From Gallionella sp. (GTDB lineage: Bacteria > Pseudomonadota > Gammaproteobacteria > Burkholderiales > Gallionellaceae), in the NCBI GenBank assembly GCA_028710565.1, contig JAQTTV010000007.1, positions 1 to 64,000 of the forward strand: a stretch of 64,000 nucleotides of DNA, written 5' to 3'. The notes below the pieces were generated by a model. That model did no database searches, was not told the origin of the DNA, and saw only the letters and a list, made by a program, of their open reading frames with translations. This document shows, piece after piece, positions 1 through 8,567 of the stretch; position 1 is the stretch's first letter, and every line of letters begins with the position of its first letter. The translations under genes and the position numbers were made by a program.

Positions 1-1
1 C

Positions 2-115
2 TTCCGAAAAAATATTGAACACTTTTTCGTGAGCACCATCCCCGAAATTAAAGACCGCCTGCGCTCCAGAATTACTGATAATTTTCAAACATTCAACACG
101 GGGTTTTCAAGTTGA
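2..115 (+). pseudogene. C-terminal end of an IS630-family-like transposase (cut by window edge)
   Basis: An open frame runs in from the left edge and stops at 113-115, giving 37 residues. The tail has the pattern seen at the end of many IS630-type DDE transposases: a phenylalanine/asparagine stretch, FFVSTIPEIKDRLRS, then TDNFQ. The start lies outside the window, so I cannot say whether the element is intact. The family call rests only on this C-terminal resemblance; it could be another DDE transposase. Confidence 0.5.
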
Positions 116-137
116 ATGGGTATAGCTCAGCAAGTCA

Positions 138-177
138 CGCAGGAGAATTATTTCATGGTTGCTGGAATAATTCTGCG
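138..177. repeat. Imperfect hairpin downstream of the transposase end
   Basis: CGCAGGAGAATTATT (138-152) can pair with AATAATTCTGCG (166-177) across a 13-base loop if three bases bulge. It follows the transposase frame closely and may be part of the insertion sequence end. No T tract follows it. The remainder of 178-423 shows no gene and no convincing promoter. Confidence 0.4.
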
Positions 178-423
178 TCCCCTAAATGTTCGTGTGCAAG
201 TAATCTGACGCAGCAGTCTTATTTTGACCGAGGCTACATTCGATAATTGCACATGAATTAGGCAAGTTCGGTTTTTTGGGCTCTTTCAGGTGATGTTATG
301 AATCAGTTATCTCCCTACCAACTGCAGTTTAATTAAAAAGCGTGGCTGAAAAAGCTGACGATACGCCAACCATCATTTAGAATCGCGCCTCTCTGATTGC
401 AGTACTCACCGAAAGGGGCGAAC

Positions 424-1317
424 GTGGCAACTAAAAAGAAAACGCTGTATGAAATTCTGGGCGTTGCGTCCAGTGCATCGCTGGATGAAATTAAGGCAGC
501 ACATAAAAGCCTGTTAGACAAACTGTTCTCAGTGGAACAGGGACTGAGCCGTGAAGAGATCCATTTTCAGCGGCAAGTTTTGGATGTTGCACTTTTTACC
601 CTGTCCAGTTCGCTGTCACGTGATGATTACGATGCCAAAATAGCCGCGCCCCCGCCCCCCGCTCCTGTCATTAAGCTACCTGCTAAGGTGAGTGAAAATT
701 CGCTTAGGATTGCCGCAGCCATGGAAAGAAGCAATCAACTCTCCGCTGACATGTTGGCGAATCAAGCGACCCCTCTCGACGTGGCTGCAACGACAGTCAA
801 AAGCTCTATGAAATCGTTAAAGTACATTTTCAGATTTATAGCGGGTTTTGTCGTGCTGCTGGTGGTGATTAAATGGGGCGTTTCGTCCATGGCGCACCGT
901 AATCAGACAATTGGTACGGCGGAAATGTTGGCTGCCGAGGGAAAAATGTCCAGCACGGAAGAAAAACTGTACTTGCAAGAATATTACCAAAAGTACGGGG
1001 TGAGACCTGCCAGCAAGGCTGAGGCGGATTTGCTCGATATTGAACGCCGACGTAAAGAAAATGCCGTGAAGGCGGCTGAGTTAGAAAAGAAGAAAGCAGA
1101 AGAAGCCGATAAGAAGTTTGTTGAAGAGTCGCGGGACATGGCTAATCAGGTTGCCATCAACCTGCAACGTGAAGAGGAAAAGGCACGTTATGAAGCGATG
1201 CGTAAAGAGCGGCAGTTGGCGGAGGAAAAGCGTCAGCAAGAGCAAGCCGAGCGAATTCGCCTCGAAGCAGAAAAACGTCGCGTCGCAGAAGAGCGACGCA
1301 AGTTGGGATTGTACTAA
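424..1317 (+). CDS. Membrane J-domain-like protein lacking the HPD motif
   Basis: 297 residues from GTG 424, which I prefer to ATG 397 because AAGGGG sits just upstream and translation then begins MATKKKTLYEILGV. The N-terminus (about residues 6-65) resembles the first helices of a DnaJ domain (LYEILGV, then a DDYDAKI-like end), but the loop that should hold HPD reads SLLDKLFSVE, so it probably cannot stimulate DnaK. A proline-rich linker follows, then one membrane segment (about 131-152, FIAGFVVLLVVIKWG), then a highly charged Lys/Glu/Arg coiled coil to the C-terminus. It lies upstream of a lipoprotein and of a second J-domain protein that does keep HPD, suggesting the three act together at the membrane. 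The role is unknown. Confidence 0.75.
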   Translation: MATKKKTLYEILGVASSASLDEIKAAHKSLLDKLFSVEQGLSREEIHFQRQVLDVALFTLSSSLSRDDYDAKIAAPPPPAPVIKLPAKVSENSLRIAAAMERSNQLSADMLANQATPLDVAATTVKSSMKSLKYIFRFIAGFVVLLVVIKWGVSSMAHRNQTIGTAEMLAAEGKMSSTEEKLYLQEYYQKYGVRPASKAEADLLDIERRRKENAVKAAELEKKKAEEADKKFVEESRDMANQVAINLQREEEKARYEAMRKERQLAEEKRQQEQAERIRLEAEKRRVAEERRKLGLY

Positions 1318-1355
1318 TTTGCGATGACCGAAAAACTTTCTTAGGAATGATAGAA

Positions 1356-1718
1356 ATGGATCATCTACTCAAGTATCTCAAATGGGGCGTTGTGATGTTG
1401 CTATTCGCCTCTTTATCCCTTGGCGGCTGTTCAAATCGCGAACCTATCACGGAGAAGATTTTTATCGGTAAATGGAAATCCTCCAAGCTAACGACCCCCA
1501 TTTATCTGTATGAAAACGGTGAGTGGGAAATAAAATCAGATGCGGGAGCTGTGCTGCAATATGGGATTTGGGAGTTCAAAAATAACAACATCGTCTGGAA
1601 TTATAAAGTGGATGGCTACGTCGGGCGTGACCCTAATCCTGTTTTATCTGCAACGCCACGTGAATTTCAACTGCGCGAAAGTGATGGCAAGACCACGACT
1701 TTTAGCAAGCTGGACTAA
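1356..1718 (+). CDS. Small lipoprotein of unknown function
   Basis: 120 residues from ATG 1356, chosen over ATG 1347 because AGGA at 1343-1346 is spaced 9 bases from it. Positively charged start, hydrophobic stretch VVMLLFASLSLGG, then a lipobox ending LGGC, so it should be cleaved by signal peptidase II and lipidated. The mature part is rich in Trp, Lys and aromatic residues (FIGKWKSS, GIWEFKNNN), as in small periplasmic beta-rich domains. I recognise no family. It sits between two J-domain-like membrane proteins in what appears to be one operon. Confidence 0.7.
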   Translation: MDHLLKYLKWGVVMLLFASLSLGGCSNREPITEKIFIGKWKSSKLTTPIYLYENGEWEIKSDAGAVLQYGIWEFKNNNIVWNYKVDGYVGRDPNPVLSATPREFQLRESDGKTTTFSKLD

Positions 1719-1739
1719 AAAGAGTTTAATGCATTTCAA

Positions 1740-2597
1740 ATGAATTACTACGAAACATTAGAAGTGAGTGCTAACGCCAGTTCTGCGGTGATACGGGCAG
1801 CGTATAAAAGTTTGATGCAGCGTTATCATCCAGATCGGCATCCTGACGATGCCCAGGCGGCGCAACATGCGTCACAGATTGTTCAGGCGTATGAGGTGCT
1901 GGCGGATGCAAATTTGCGTGCCGTATATGACATGGAGTTGAAGCAGCAAGCCGCCCCGCTTCGTGTAAAAAACCGAGCATCAACCCTCTCGCCAGATAGC
2001 GACTCTCACGGGTATTTATGGAGTGTCATCGTCGTGCTCTTGCTGGCGGGGGTGTATTTTTTGTCACCCTCGAAGACCAAGCCGTCTTCAGAGGATGCGC
2101 TAAAGGCCTTGCCTGCACCCTTCAGTCGTCAAGCGCAAATTCAAGTTCATCCCGAAGCCGCTAAACAGGCCGCACTTGAAATTGATAAGGATAGGATGGG
2201 CAGAACGCTCCCCAAATTTATTTCGGCTCTAACCATCAAGCTTCGTGCGCCCGCTGCGGGTACCACGGCGCAATCGGCTGTGCCTGCGGAACGAATTTTA
2301 ACGATAGCGACTTTGAGCGTGGTCGTGGGTTCGTTTGATGCCGATACATTTATACGGCATATTGAAAGCAACCGCGAGTTTATCAGCCAAAAGCTAGCCG
2401 AAAAACTCGTGGATGCACAATATGACAGGCTGACCAGAAACGATGCGGAGCTTTACTTGAGAATGCTTATTTTGGATGCGCTCAACGAAATCACGCAAAC
2501 CAACCGAAACGAAGACTATCCGCCCTCCAAAACTGAAAATCCAGGGCGTTACGGCGTGATTGCGGTTGCCTTGCCAGAATCATTTTCCGTGAAGTAA
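1740..2597 (+). CDS. Membrane-anchored DnaJ-domain protein
   Basis: 285 residues. An N-terminal J domain (residues 2-65) is clear: NYYETLEVS, then AYKSLMQRYHPDRHPDD with the HPD tripeptide that stimulates Hsp70 ATPase. One membrane segment follows near residues 97-113 (SVIVVLLLAGVYFL). The remaining ~170 residues contain a domain resembling flagellar FliL-type basal-body proteins in outline (TIATLSVVVGSFD, then REFISQKLAEKL), but that is only an impression. Probably a co-chaperone that recruits DnaK to a membrane client. Third gene of the unit with the lipoprotein and the HPD-less homologue. Confidence 0.8.
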   Translation: MNYYETLEVSANASSAVIRAAYKSLMQRYHPDRHPDDAQAAQHASQIVQAYEVLADANLRAVYDMELKQQAAPLRVKNRASTLSPDSDSHGYLWSVIVVLLLAGVYFLSPSKTKPSSEDALKALPAPFSRQAQIQVHPEAAKQAALEIDKDRMGRTLPKFISALTIKLRAPAAGTTAQSAVPAERILTIATLSVVVGSFDADTFIRHIESNREFISQKLAEKLVDAQYDRLTRNDAELYLRMLILDALNEITQTNRNEDYPPSKTENPGRYGVIAVALPESFSVK

Positions 2598-2604
2598 ACG
2601 TGAA

Positions 2605-3141
2605 TTAGATCGCGTTCAGGGCTGCCAAAGCCGCTTCATAATTGGGTTCATGTTCGATGGCACTCACCAGCTCGGTGTAGCACACACGATTGTTGCCATC
2701 CAACACCACCACGGCACGTGCGGTCAGCCCTGCTAAAACGCCGTCTGCAATTTTGACCCCATAGTCACGCATAAACTCGCGGCCGCGCATCACAGAAAGA
2801 TTCTCAACTTTGTCCAATCCTTCGCTGCTACAAAAGCGCGCCATGGCAAAAGGCAAGTCAGCGGAAATGTTGATCACCACTGTGTTTTCCAGCGCGGTGG
2901 CGGCTTGGTTAAAGCGTCGTGCGGAAGCCTGACAAGTGGGCGTATCGAGGCTAGGAACGATATTCAGCACCTTGCGCTGCGCGCCTAAACTGGCTAGCGT
3001 GATATTTTGTAAGTCCTTGTTCACCAAGGAGAAGGAGGGTGCAGTTTGACCGACTTGCGGAAATTCGCCATAAAGTTTGACCAATGTGCCGCCTAAAGTG
3101 GTGCTAGGTGGCGTTGATTTGTTTGCTGCGTGCTTACTCAT
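2605..3141 (-). CDS. tpx: Thiol peroxidase Tpx (atypical 2-Cys peroxiredoxin)
   Basis: 178 residues, about ten longer than E. coli Tpx through its N-terminus. It reduces hydrogen and alkyl peroxides using thioredoxin. The peroxidatic cysteine is C70 in PSLDTPTC and the resolving cysteine C104 in ARFCSSEGL, the 34-residue spacing usual for Tpx. RKFN-like RRFNQ, SADLPFA and the ARAVVVLD strand also match. A good ribosome-binding site (TAGGAG) precedes ATG 3141. Convergent with the J-domain gene, with only 7 bases between the stop codons. Confidence 0.95.
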   Translation of the reverse strand: MSKHAANKSTPPSTTLGGTLVKLYGEFPQVGQTAPSFSLVNKDLQNITLASLGAQRKVLNIVPSLDTPTCQASARRFNQAATALENTVVINISADLPFAMARFCSSEGLDKVENLSVMRGREFMRDYGVKIADGVLAGLTARAVVVLDGNNRVCYTELVSAIEHEPNYEAALAALNAI

Positions 3142-3337
3142 ATTGTTCTCCTAAGGTGTATGTGCGGGCGATATTGAGAGGATGGGGTTGTGCCATTCTT
3201 CTAAGACCACGCCACGCACTTTAATACGCATCGACATCTTTTACCCAAAAAAATATAGATATATCAAGCAATATCTATAGGAAAAGCACCATGAAAAGCG
3301 ATACAAGCTCTTTTTAACACGAAAATTAGAAATAAAT

Positions 3338-3366
3338 TTGACAAGGTGGTTCGAGATGGGCATAAT
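3338..3366 (+). promoter_or_regulatory. Strong sigma-70-type promoter of the tRNA-tufB operon
   Basis: TTGACA at 3338-3343, a 17-base spacer, then CATAAT at 3361-3366. Mature tRNA-Tyr begins at 3381, so transcription should start just before it. The consensus -35 and ideal spacing suit a stable-RNA promoter. Confidence 0.85.
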
Positions 3367-3380
3367 CTCGGACTGTGTTT

Positions 3381-3465
3381 GGAGAGGTGGCCGAGTGGTT
3401 AAAGGCGACGGACTGTAAATCCGTTCTCTCAGAGTACGAAGGTTCGAATCCTTCCCTCTCCACCA
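3381..3465 (+). tRNA. tRNA-Tyr (anticodon GTA)
   Basis: 85-base class II tRNA. The acceptor strands GGAGAGG and CCTCTCC pair and are followed by encoded ACCA. Anticodon GTA at 3415-3417, a long variable arm (CTCTCAGAGTACGAA region), and the T-loop GGTTCGAATCC. First of three tRNAs cotranscribed with tufB, an arrangement shared with E. coli and other proteobacteria. Confidence 0.97.
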
Positions 3466-3523
3466 ATGAATTTAGTATTTCTGGCGAAGTGTAATTTGCC
3501 AGTGTCTGTTTGGATCAAAACCT

Positions 3524-3597
3524 GCGGGTGTAGCTCAATGGTAGAGCAGAAGTTTTCCAAACTTACGACGAGGGTTCGATCCCCTTCTCCCGCTCCA
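3524..3597 (+). tRNA. tRNA-Gly (anticodon TCC)
   Basis: 74-base tRNA with acceptor stem GCGGG... closing with CCCGC, encoded TCCA end, anticodon TCC at 3556-3558 and T-loop GGTTCGATCCC. It reads GGA/GGG codons. Located between tRNA-Tyr and tRNA-Thr. Confidence 0.97.
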
Positions 3598-3609
3598 GTC
3601 TGTATATCT

Positions 3610-3684
<75 letters not shown>

Positions 3685-3729
3685 AAATATTAGTTTTCCA
3701 TTAACGTTTGCATTGATAAGGAAGAAATC

Positions 3730-4920
3730 ATGGCAAAGAGTAAATTTGAACGCACGAAGCCGCACGTCAACGTAGGTACAATTGGCCACGTGGATCACGG
3801 TAAAACCACATTGACTGCAGCGATCACAATGGTGTTGTCGAAGAAGTTTGGTGGCGAAGCTAAAGCTTACGACCAAATTGACGCGGCACCAGAAGAAAAA
3901 GCACGCGGCATTACCATCAATACTGCACACGTTGAATACGAAACGGCTAATCGCCACTACGCACACGTTGACTGCCCAGGCCATGCTGACTATGTTAAAA
4001 ACATGATCACGGGTGCTGCGCAAATGGACGGCGCGATTCTGGTTTGTTCCGCAGCGGATGGTCCTATGCCACAAACGCGTGAACACATCCTGTTGGCACG
4101 TCAAGTTGGTGTTCCATACATTGTTGTGTTCTTGAACAAATGCGACATGGTCGACGACGAAGAATTGCTGGAATTGGTTGAAATGGAAGTACGTGAATTG
4201 CTTTCCAAATACGACTTCCCAGGTGATGACGTGCCTATCATCAAAGGTTCAGCCATGTTGGCCGTTAAAGGCGATCAATCTGAAATCGGCGAACCAGCAA
4301 TCTTCCGTTTGGCAGATGCATTGGACAGCTACATCCCCACACCAGAACGCGCAATCGATGGCTCATTCCTGATGCCAGTTGAAGACGTATTCTCCATCTC
4401 TGGTCGTGGTACTGTTGTTACAGGTCGTATCGAACGCGGTATCATCAAAGTTGGCGAAGCAATTGAAATCGTTGGTATCAAAGCAACACAAGTATCTACA
4501 TGTACTGGCGTTGAAATGTTCCGCAAATTGTTGGACGAAGGTCGTGCAGGCGATAACGTTGGTGTGCTGTTGCGCGGCACGAAACGTGAAGATGTTGAAC
4601 GTGGTCAAGTATTGTGCAAACCAGGTTCAATCAAGCCACACACCAAGTTCACTGCGGAAATCTACGTGTTGGGCAAAGATGAAGGTGGTCGTCATACGCC
4701 ATTCTTCCAAGGCTACCGTCCACAGTTCTACTTCCGTACTACGGACGTGACAGGTGCTGTAGAATTGCCAGCAGGTACAGAAATGGTTATGCCAGGCGAC
4801 AACGTCAGCATCACAGTGAATCTGATCAACCCCATCGCGATGGAAGAAGGTCTCCGCTTCGCGATCCGTGAAGGCGGTCGTACCGTTGGTGCGGGTGTGG
4901 TTGCTAAGATTATTGAGTAA
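3730..4920 (+). CDS. tufB: Elongation factor Tu (first copy)
   Basis: 396 residues. Carries aminoacyl-tRNA to the ribosomal A site as a GTP complex. P-loop GHVDHGKT at residues 19-26, DCPGHADY (switch II) and NKCDM for guanine recognition are all present, followed by the two beta-barrel domains. Preceded by AAGGAAG. It is cotranscribed with three upstream tRNAs. The protein is identical to the copy at 20244-21434, and the DNA is the same apart from three third-position changes in the last codons. Confidence 0.98.
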   Translation: MAKSKFERTKPHVNVGTIGHVDHGKTTLTAAITMVLSKKFGGEAKAYDQIDAAPEEKARGITINTAHVEYETANRHYAHVDCPGHADYVKNMITGAAQMDGAILVCSAADGPMPQTREHILLARQVGVPYIVVFLNKCDMVDDEELLELVEMEVRELLSKYDFPGDDVPIIKGSAMLAVKGDQSEIGEPAIFRLADALDSYIPTPERAIDGSFLMPVEDVFSISGRGTVVTGRIERGIIKVGEAIEIVGIKATQVSTCTGVEMFRKLLDEGRAGDNVGVLLRGTKREDVERGQVLCKPGSIKPHTKFTAEIYVLGKDEGGRHTPFFQGYRPQFYFRTTDVTGAVELPAGTEMVMPGDNVSITVNLINPIAMEEGLRFAIREGGRTVGAGVVAKIIE

Positions 4921-4929
4921 TACCAGACA

Positions 4930-5006
4930 TTAGTCGTTAGGCGTTGGTCGTTAGTAAAAGTCAAACTCTGCTGAGTAGACAAGATTAACTAGCGACAGAC
5001 GACTAA
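4930..5006. repeat. Imperfect inverted repeat between tufB and tRNA-Trp
   Basis: The left arm TTAGTCGTTAGGCGTTGG (from 4930) is partly complementary to the right arm ACTAGCGACAGACGACTAA (4988-5006); the outer 8 bases TTAGTCGT/ACGACTAA pair perfectly. Short GTCGTTAG units recur inside the left arm. No T tract follows, so it is not an obvious terminator. It may be a small mobile palindrome or an RNA-processing structure. Confidence 0.4.
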
Positions 5007-5022
5007 AGGCTAGTAACTTTAT

Positions 5023-5098
5023 AGGCCAGTAGCTCAATTGGTAGAGTATCGGTCTCCAAAACCGAGGGTTGGGGGTTCGAGACCCTCCTGGCCTGCCA
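5023..5098 (+). tRNA. tRNA-Trp (anticodon CCA)
   Basis: 76-base tRNA: acceptor AGGCCAG pairing with CTGGCCT, then GCCA end. Anticodon CCA at 5056-5058 in a CTCCAAA loop; T-loop GGTTCGAGACC. It precedes secE-nusG, a very common placement in beta- and gammaproteobacteria. Confidence 0.97.
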
Positions 5099-5131
5099 AA
5101 TAGTAAGTTCAGTTAATCGGAAACATCGCGC

Positions 5132-5479
5132 ATGACAGACAAAATCAAGCTGCTCGTTGCTTTTCTGCTGGTTGCAGCAGGAATCGCGGGCTTTTATTAT
5201 TTGCACGACAGCGCAGCGGTGCTCAAGCTCGCCTCTGTATTGATCGGTTTGCTTGCTGCGGCGGGCGTAGCTTGGACGACAGCGTTGGGTAAACAGTTCT
5301 TTATGTTTGCGCAAGATTCTATAGCAGAAGCTAAACGTGTCGTATGGCCAACACGCAAGGAAACGCTACAAACAACTGCTGTTGTGATCGTGTTTGCTTT
5401 TGTGATGGCTTTGTTCTTGTGGGGTGTGGACGCTACGTTGATGATCTTTGTGAATAAGTTGATGGGGCGGAGCGACTGA
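5132..5479 (+). CDS. secE: Preprotein translocase subunit SecE
   Basis: 115 residues with three membrane segments: about 7-27 ([15 protein letters not shown]), 33-53 ([15 protein letters not shown]) and 87-110 ([16 protein letters not shown]). The cytosolic hinge [19 protein letters not shown] is the SecE signature that clamps SecY. The three-span form is typical of proteobacteria. Its stop overlaps the nusG start (TGATG), so the two are translationally coupled. Confidence 0.96.
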   Translation: MTDKIKLLVAFLLVAAGIAGFYYLHDSAAVLKLASVLIGLLAAAGVAWTTALGKQFFMFAQDSIAEAKRVVWPTRKETLQTTAVVIVFAFVMALFLWGVDATLMIFVNKLMGRSD

Positions 5480-6012
5480 TGGCGATGAATTGGTATGTTG
5501 TGCATACGTATTCTCAGTTTGAGAAAAGTGTGCAGCGCGCGCTGCTGGAGCGTATTCAGCGCGAATCCATGCAGGATAAGTTTGGTCAGATTTTGGTTCC
5601 AGTTGAAGAAGTAGTTGAGCTGAAGTCGGGGCAAAAATCAATAAGTGAGCGTAAATTCTTTCCTGGCTATGTGCTGGTTGAGATGGAAATGACTGACGAA
5701 AGTTGGCATTTGGTTAAAAGTACACCTAAAGTGACGGGTTTCTTAGGTGGTTCGGCGATGAAGCCTACCCCTATTACCGCCAAAGAAGTGCAAACGATCA
5801 TGCAGCAGATGCAGGCTGGGGTGGAAAAACCTAGACCTAAAGTTTTGTTTGAGGTGGGTGAGTCGGTTCGTGTTAAAGACGGTCCGTTTACTGATTTCAA
5901 TGGGCTGGTAGAAGATGTGAACTACGACAAGAATAAGATTCGTGTCGCCGTGACAATTTTTGGTCGTTCGACCCCTGTGGAGTTGGATTTCGGGCAAGTC
6001 GAAAAGACCTAA
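5479..6012 (+). CDS. nusG: Transcription termination/antitermination factor NusG
   Basis: 177 residues from ATG 5479, or 175 from ATG 5485 ([13 protein letters not shown]), which matches the usual family start. The NGN domain ([18 protein letters not shown], then [10 protein letters not shown]) binds RNA polymerase; the C-terminal KOW domain ([13 protein letters not shown], then [12 protein letters not shown]) contacts Rho or ribosomal protein S10. Coupled to secE and upstream of rplK, as in most proteobacteria. Confidence 0.96.
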   Translation: MAMNWYVVHTYSQFEKSVQRALLERIQRESMQDKFGQILVPVEEVVELKSGQKSISERKFFPGYVLVEMEMTDESWHLVKSTPKVTGFLGGSAMKPTPITAKEVQTIMQQMQAGVEKPRPKVLFEVGESVRVKDGPFTDFNGLVEDVNYDKNKIRVAVTIFGRSTPVELDFGQVEKT

Positions 6013-6041
6013 GAAGCGAGAAGTATCATTGGGAGACGCGA

Positions 6042-6056
6042 CTGCATGGTATGCAG
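6042..6056 (+). promoter_or_regulatory. Hairpin in the rplKA leader
   Basis: CTGCAT-GGT-ATGCAG forms a 6-bp stem within the 125-base nusG-rplK gap. In E. coli ribosomal protein L1 binds the rplK leader to repress rplKA translation, so this gap is where such a site would be. I infer the role from position only. Confidence 0.3.
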
Positions 6057-6137
6057 GGGCTGTTTCCCAGTTGCTATTTCTCTTGTTGGGGAGAAACTAG
6101 AACGTTTCGTTAAACCCGTTTATTAGGAGTGTAAGTT

Positions 6138-6569
6138 ATGGCAAAGAAAGTCATTGGCTATATCAAGCTGCAAATACCAGCAGGTAAAGCAAATCCAAGC
6201 CCACCGATTGGTCCAGCATTGGGTCAACGTGGTCTGAACATTATGATGTTCTGTAAAGAATTTAATGCGGCAACGCAAGGTGTTGAGCCAGGTTTGCCAA
6301 TCCCCGTAGTCATCACGGCGTTTGCAGATAAGAGCTTCACCTTCATTATGAAGACTCCACCTGCCACTATTCTGATTAAGAAGGCAGCGGGTATTCAAAA
6401 GGGTAGCCCACGTCCTCATACCGATAAAGTTGGTAAGTTGACACGCGCACAAGCTGAAGCGATTGCAACAACTAAGATGCCTGACTTGACGGCTGCTGAT
6501 ATGGATGCCGCTGTGCGTACCATCGCAGGTAGCGCGCGCAGTATCGGTATCATTGTGGAGGGCGTATAA
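6138..6569 (+). CDS. rplK: 50S ribosomal protein L11
   Basis: 143 residues. It forms the GTPase-associated centre with 23S rRNA and takes part in the stringent response through RelA. The proline-rich N-terminal segment [11 protein letters not shown] and the C-terminal RNA-binding part ([13 protein letters not shown], ending GIIVEGV) are typical. Preceded by TTAGGAG. One base separates its stop from rplA. Confidence 0.97.
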   Translation: MAKKVIGYIKLQIPAGKANPSPPIGPALGQRGLNIMMFCKEFNAATQGVEPGLPIPVVITAFADKSFTFIMKTPPATILIKKAAGIQKGSPRPHTDKVGKLTRAQAEAIATTKMPDLTAADMDAAVRTIAGSARSIGIIVEGV

Positions 6570-6570
6570 C

Positions 6571-7257
6571 ATGTCTAAACGCTATAAATTGATCGCGGCA
6601 AAGGTTGACCGTACCAAAGTTTACGCAGTGAATGATGCATTGGCATTGGCTAAAGAAACAGCCGTGGCAAAATTCGACGAATCCATCGACGTTTCAGTAA
6701 ATTTGGGCGTAGATGCGCGTAAATCAGATCAGATCGTACGTGGTTCTGTTGTGTTGCCTAAAGGTACTGGTAAGAGTGTACGCGTTGCGGTGTTCTCGCA
6801 AGGTGCGAAGGCTGAAGAAGCTCGTGCTGCGGGTGCGGACATCGTCGGTTTTGATGACTTGGCTGAATCCATCAAAGCAGGTAATTTGGACTTTGACGTG
6901 CTGATTGCTAGCCCAGACGCAATGCGCTTGGTTGGTCAGTTGGGTCAAATTCTGGGTCCTCGCGGCTTGATGCCTAACCCTAAGGTCGGTACAGTTTCCG
7001 CTGACGTGGCGGGTGCTGTACGCAATGCCAAAGCAGGTCAAGTTCAATACCGTACTGATAAGAATGGCATTATCCATTGCACCATTGGTCGTGCATCCTT
7101 TGCACCAGAAGCTTTGCGTGAAAACTTGGCTGCATTGATTGATGCTTTGACAAAAGCTAAACCTGCGACATCCAAAGGTGTATATCTACGTAAGATTTCG
7201 GTTTCCAGCACCATGGGTGCAGGTATCCGCGTAGATCAATCCAGCTTGGCTGCGTAG
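6571..7257 (+). CDS. rplA: 50S ribosomal protein L1
   Basis: 228 residues from ATG 6571 ([13 protein letters not shown]). The frame is open further upstream, but that stretch overlaps rplK and is not needed. It forms the L1 stalk and, in relatives, represses its own operon. The RNA-binding signature [15 protein letters not shown] is present. Immediately follows rplK. Confidence 0.97.
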   Translation: MSKRYKLIAAKVDRTKVYAVNDALALAKETAVAKFDESIDVSVNLGVDARKSDQIVRGSVVLPKGTGKSVRVAVFSQGAKAEEARAAGADIVGFDDLAESIKAGNLDFDVLIASPDAMRLVGQLGQILGPRGLMPNPKVGTVSADVAGAVRNAKAGQVQYRTDKNGIIHCTIGRASFAPEALRENLAALIDALTKAKPATSKGVYLRKISVSSTMGAGIRVDQSSLAA

Positions 7258-7272
7258 TAATCGAATTGACTG

Positions 7273-7289
7273 GCGAGCGTCATGCTCGC
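7273..7289 (+). promoter_or_regulatory. Stem-loop after rplA, possible attenuator
   Basis: GCGAGC-GTCAT-GCTCGC stem followed by TGGTCTTTGTTTTT. The T-rich run is offset a few bases from the stem, so termination would be partial. It sits between rplKA and rplJL, where graded transcription is common. Confidence 0.4.
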
Positions 7290-7299
7290 TGGTCTTTGT

Positions 7300-7486
7300 T
7301 TTTGGACTGCTGGCGTGTAAGCAGCATCCAAGACCGTTGGTGTTTTAGGTACGCTTAAAACTTAAATGCCCTAAGCTGCCCACGTAGATGGTGCGCCCGC
7401 GAGCAGGGAATGTTGTTTTCCCTCTCATGGTCGCTGTTGTAAACCATAAAATAGGCGTAAGCGTATTTTAGAAACTGGAGGAAGAC
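7300..7486 (+). promoter_or_regulatory. L10 leader region upstream of rplJ
   Basis: A 187-base untranslated leader with no open gene and several short complementary runs. In proteobacteria this position carries the L10-leader RNA to which the L10-(L12)4 complex binds to repress translation. I did not fold it; the call is by position and length. Confidence 0.45.
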
Positions 7487-8002
7487 TTGAGTCTCAATCT
7501 GCAAGAAAAGCAAGCCGTCGTCGCAGAAGTCAGTGCGCAAGTTGCACAGTCTCAAACGATCATCCTGGCAGAATACCGTGGCATCGCTGTCGCTGATATC
7601 ACTAAATTGCGTGCAACTGCACGTCAGTCTGGTGTGTATTTCCATGTGTTGAAAAACACATTGGCGCGTCGTGCGGTGCAAGGCACCCCATTTGAACCAC
7701 TGGCTGAAAAGATGGTGGGTCCTTTGGTGTATAGCATGAGTGCTGATGCGGTTGCTGCAGCAAAAATCGTTTTTGATTTTGCAAAAACCAATAACAAGCT
7801 GGTGATTAAAGCGGGTGCAATGGGCAGCTCCATGATGGATGCTGATCAAGTTGCTGTACTGGCTGCGACACCAAGCCGTGACGAATTGATTGCTCGCTTG
7901 ATGGCGACAATGAATGCGACTACGGCCAAGTTTGTACGTACTTTGGCTGCTGTCCGTGATGCAAATCAAGGTGAAGCTGCTACTGAAGCGACTGCTGCAT
8001 AA
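7487..8002 (+). CDS. rplJ: 50S ribosomal protein L10
   Basis: 171 residues starting at TTG 7487, preceded by CTGGAGGAAG, a strong binding site that fixes this unusual start (family N-terminus [15 protein letters not shown]). L10 anchors the L7/L12 dimers to the ribosome through its C-terminal helix. A weak start codon with a strong binding site fits tight translational control. Confidence 0.96.
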   Translation: MSLNLQEKQAVVAEVSAQVAQSQTIILAEYRGIAVADITKLRATARQSGVYFHVLKNTLARRAVQGTPFEPLAEKMVGPLVYSMSADAVAAAKIVFDFAKTNNKLVIKAGAMGSSMMDADQVAVLAATPSRDELIARLMATMNATTAKFVRTLAAVRDANQGEAATEATAA

Positions 8003-8030
8003 TAATTTTTGAATGAAATAGGAGAACAAC

Positions 8031-8402
8031 ATGGCTGTAACTAATGCTGAATTGATGGACGCAATCGCTAGCATGACTGTGCTGGAATTGTCTGCACTGA
8101 TTAAAGAAATGGAAGAAAAGTTTGGCGTATCTGCTGCTGCTGTTGCAGTTGCAGGTCCTGCTGCTGGTGGCGCGGTTGCTGCTGCAGAACAAACTGAATT
8201 CACCGTAATGCTGACTGCCGCAGGCGACAGCAAAGTGAACGTCATTAAGACCGTTCGCGCAATCACAGGTCTGGGCTTGAAAGAAGCTAAGGATCTGGTT
8301 GACGGTGCACCTAAAGCAGTTAAAGAAGGCGTATCAAAAGCGGATGCTGACGCAATTGCTAAGCAATTGATCGAAGCTGGCGCGACTGCTGAAATCAAGT
8401 AA
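8031..8402 (+). CDS. rplL: 50S ribosomal protein L7/L12
   Basis: 123 residues. N-terminal dimerisation helices (residues 1-35), an alanine/glycine-rich hinge (about 38-58), and the C-terminal domain with [17 protein letters not shown] that recruits translational GTPases. AGGAGAAC precedes ATG. Followed by an attenuating hairpin before rpoB. Confidence 0.97.
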   Translation: MAVTNAELMDAIASMTVLELSALIKEMEEKFGVSAAAVAVAGPAAGGAVAAAEQTEFTVMLTAAGDSKVNVIKTVRAITGLGLKEAKDLVDGAPKAVKEGVSKADADAIAKQLIEAGATAEIK

Positions 8403-8416
8403 GGTTTTAAGCAGTA

Positions 8417-8446
8417 AAAAGGCTGACGGCTTACCGTCAGCCTTTT
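8417..8446 (+). terminator. rplL-rpoB attenuator/terminator hairpin
   Basis: GGCTGACGG-CTTA-CCGTCAGCC (8421-8442) is a perfect 9-bp stem flanked by AAAA and TTTT. The short T run suggests partial termination, consistent with the attenuation that lowers rpoBC expression relative to ribosomal proteins in E. coli. Confidence 0.8.
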
Positions 8447-8567
8447 GCCGCTTGTAGAAGACAGCGGTCAGCAAATGGATATTTTCTGTCCCCTGTCTTT
8501 TCGTTCTGGCATAACCGCAAGGTTAGCCTACTCTGAAACGTCGTTTTCCCTCAATCGTGGAGATTAA

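Noticed and set aside
224..247. TTGACC and GATAAT upstream of the first J-like gene
   Set aside because: The spacer is only 12 bases, too short for a sigma-70 promoter.
7355..8398. 347-codon - strand frame opposite rplJ-rplL
   Set aside because: Covers two certain ribosomal genes and their leader; low-complexity Ala/Ser/Thr composition typical of antisense frames.
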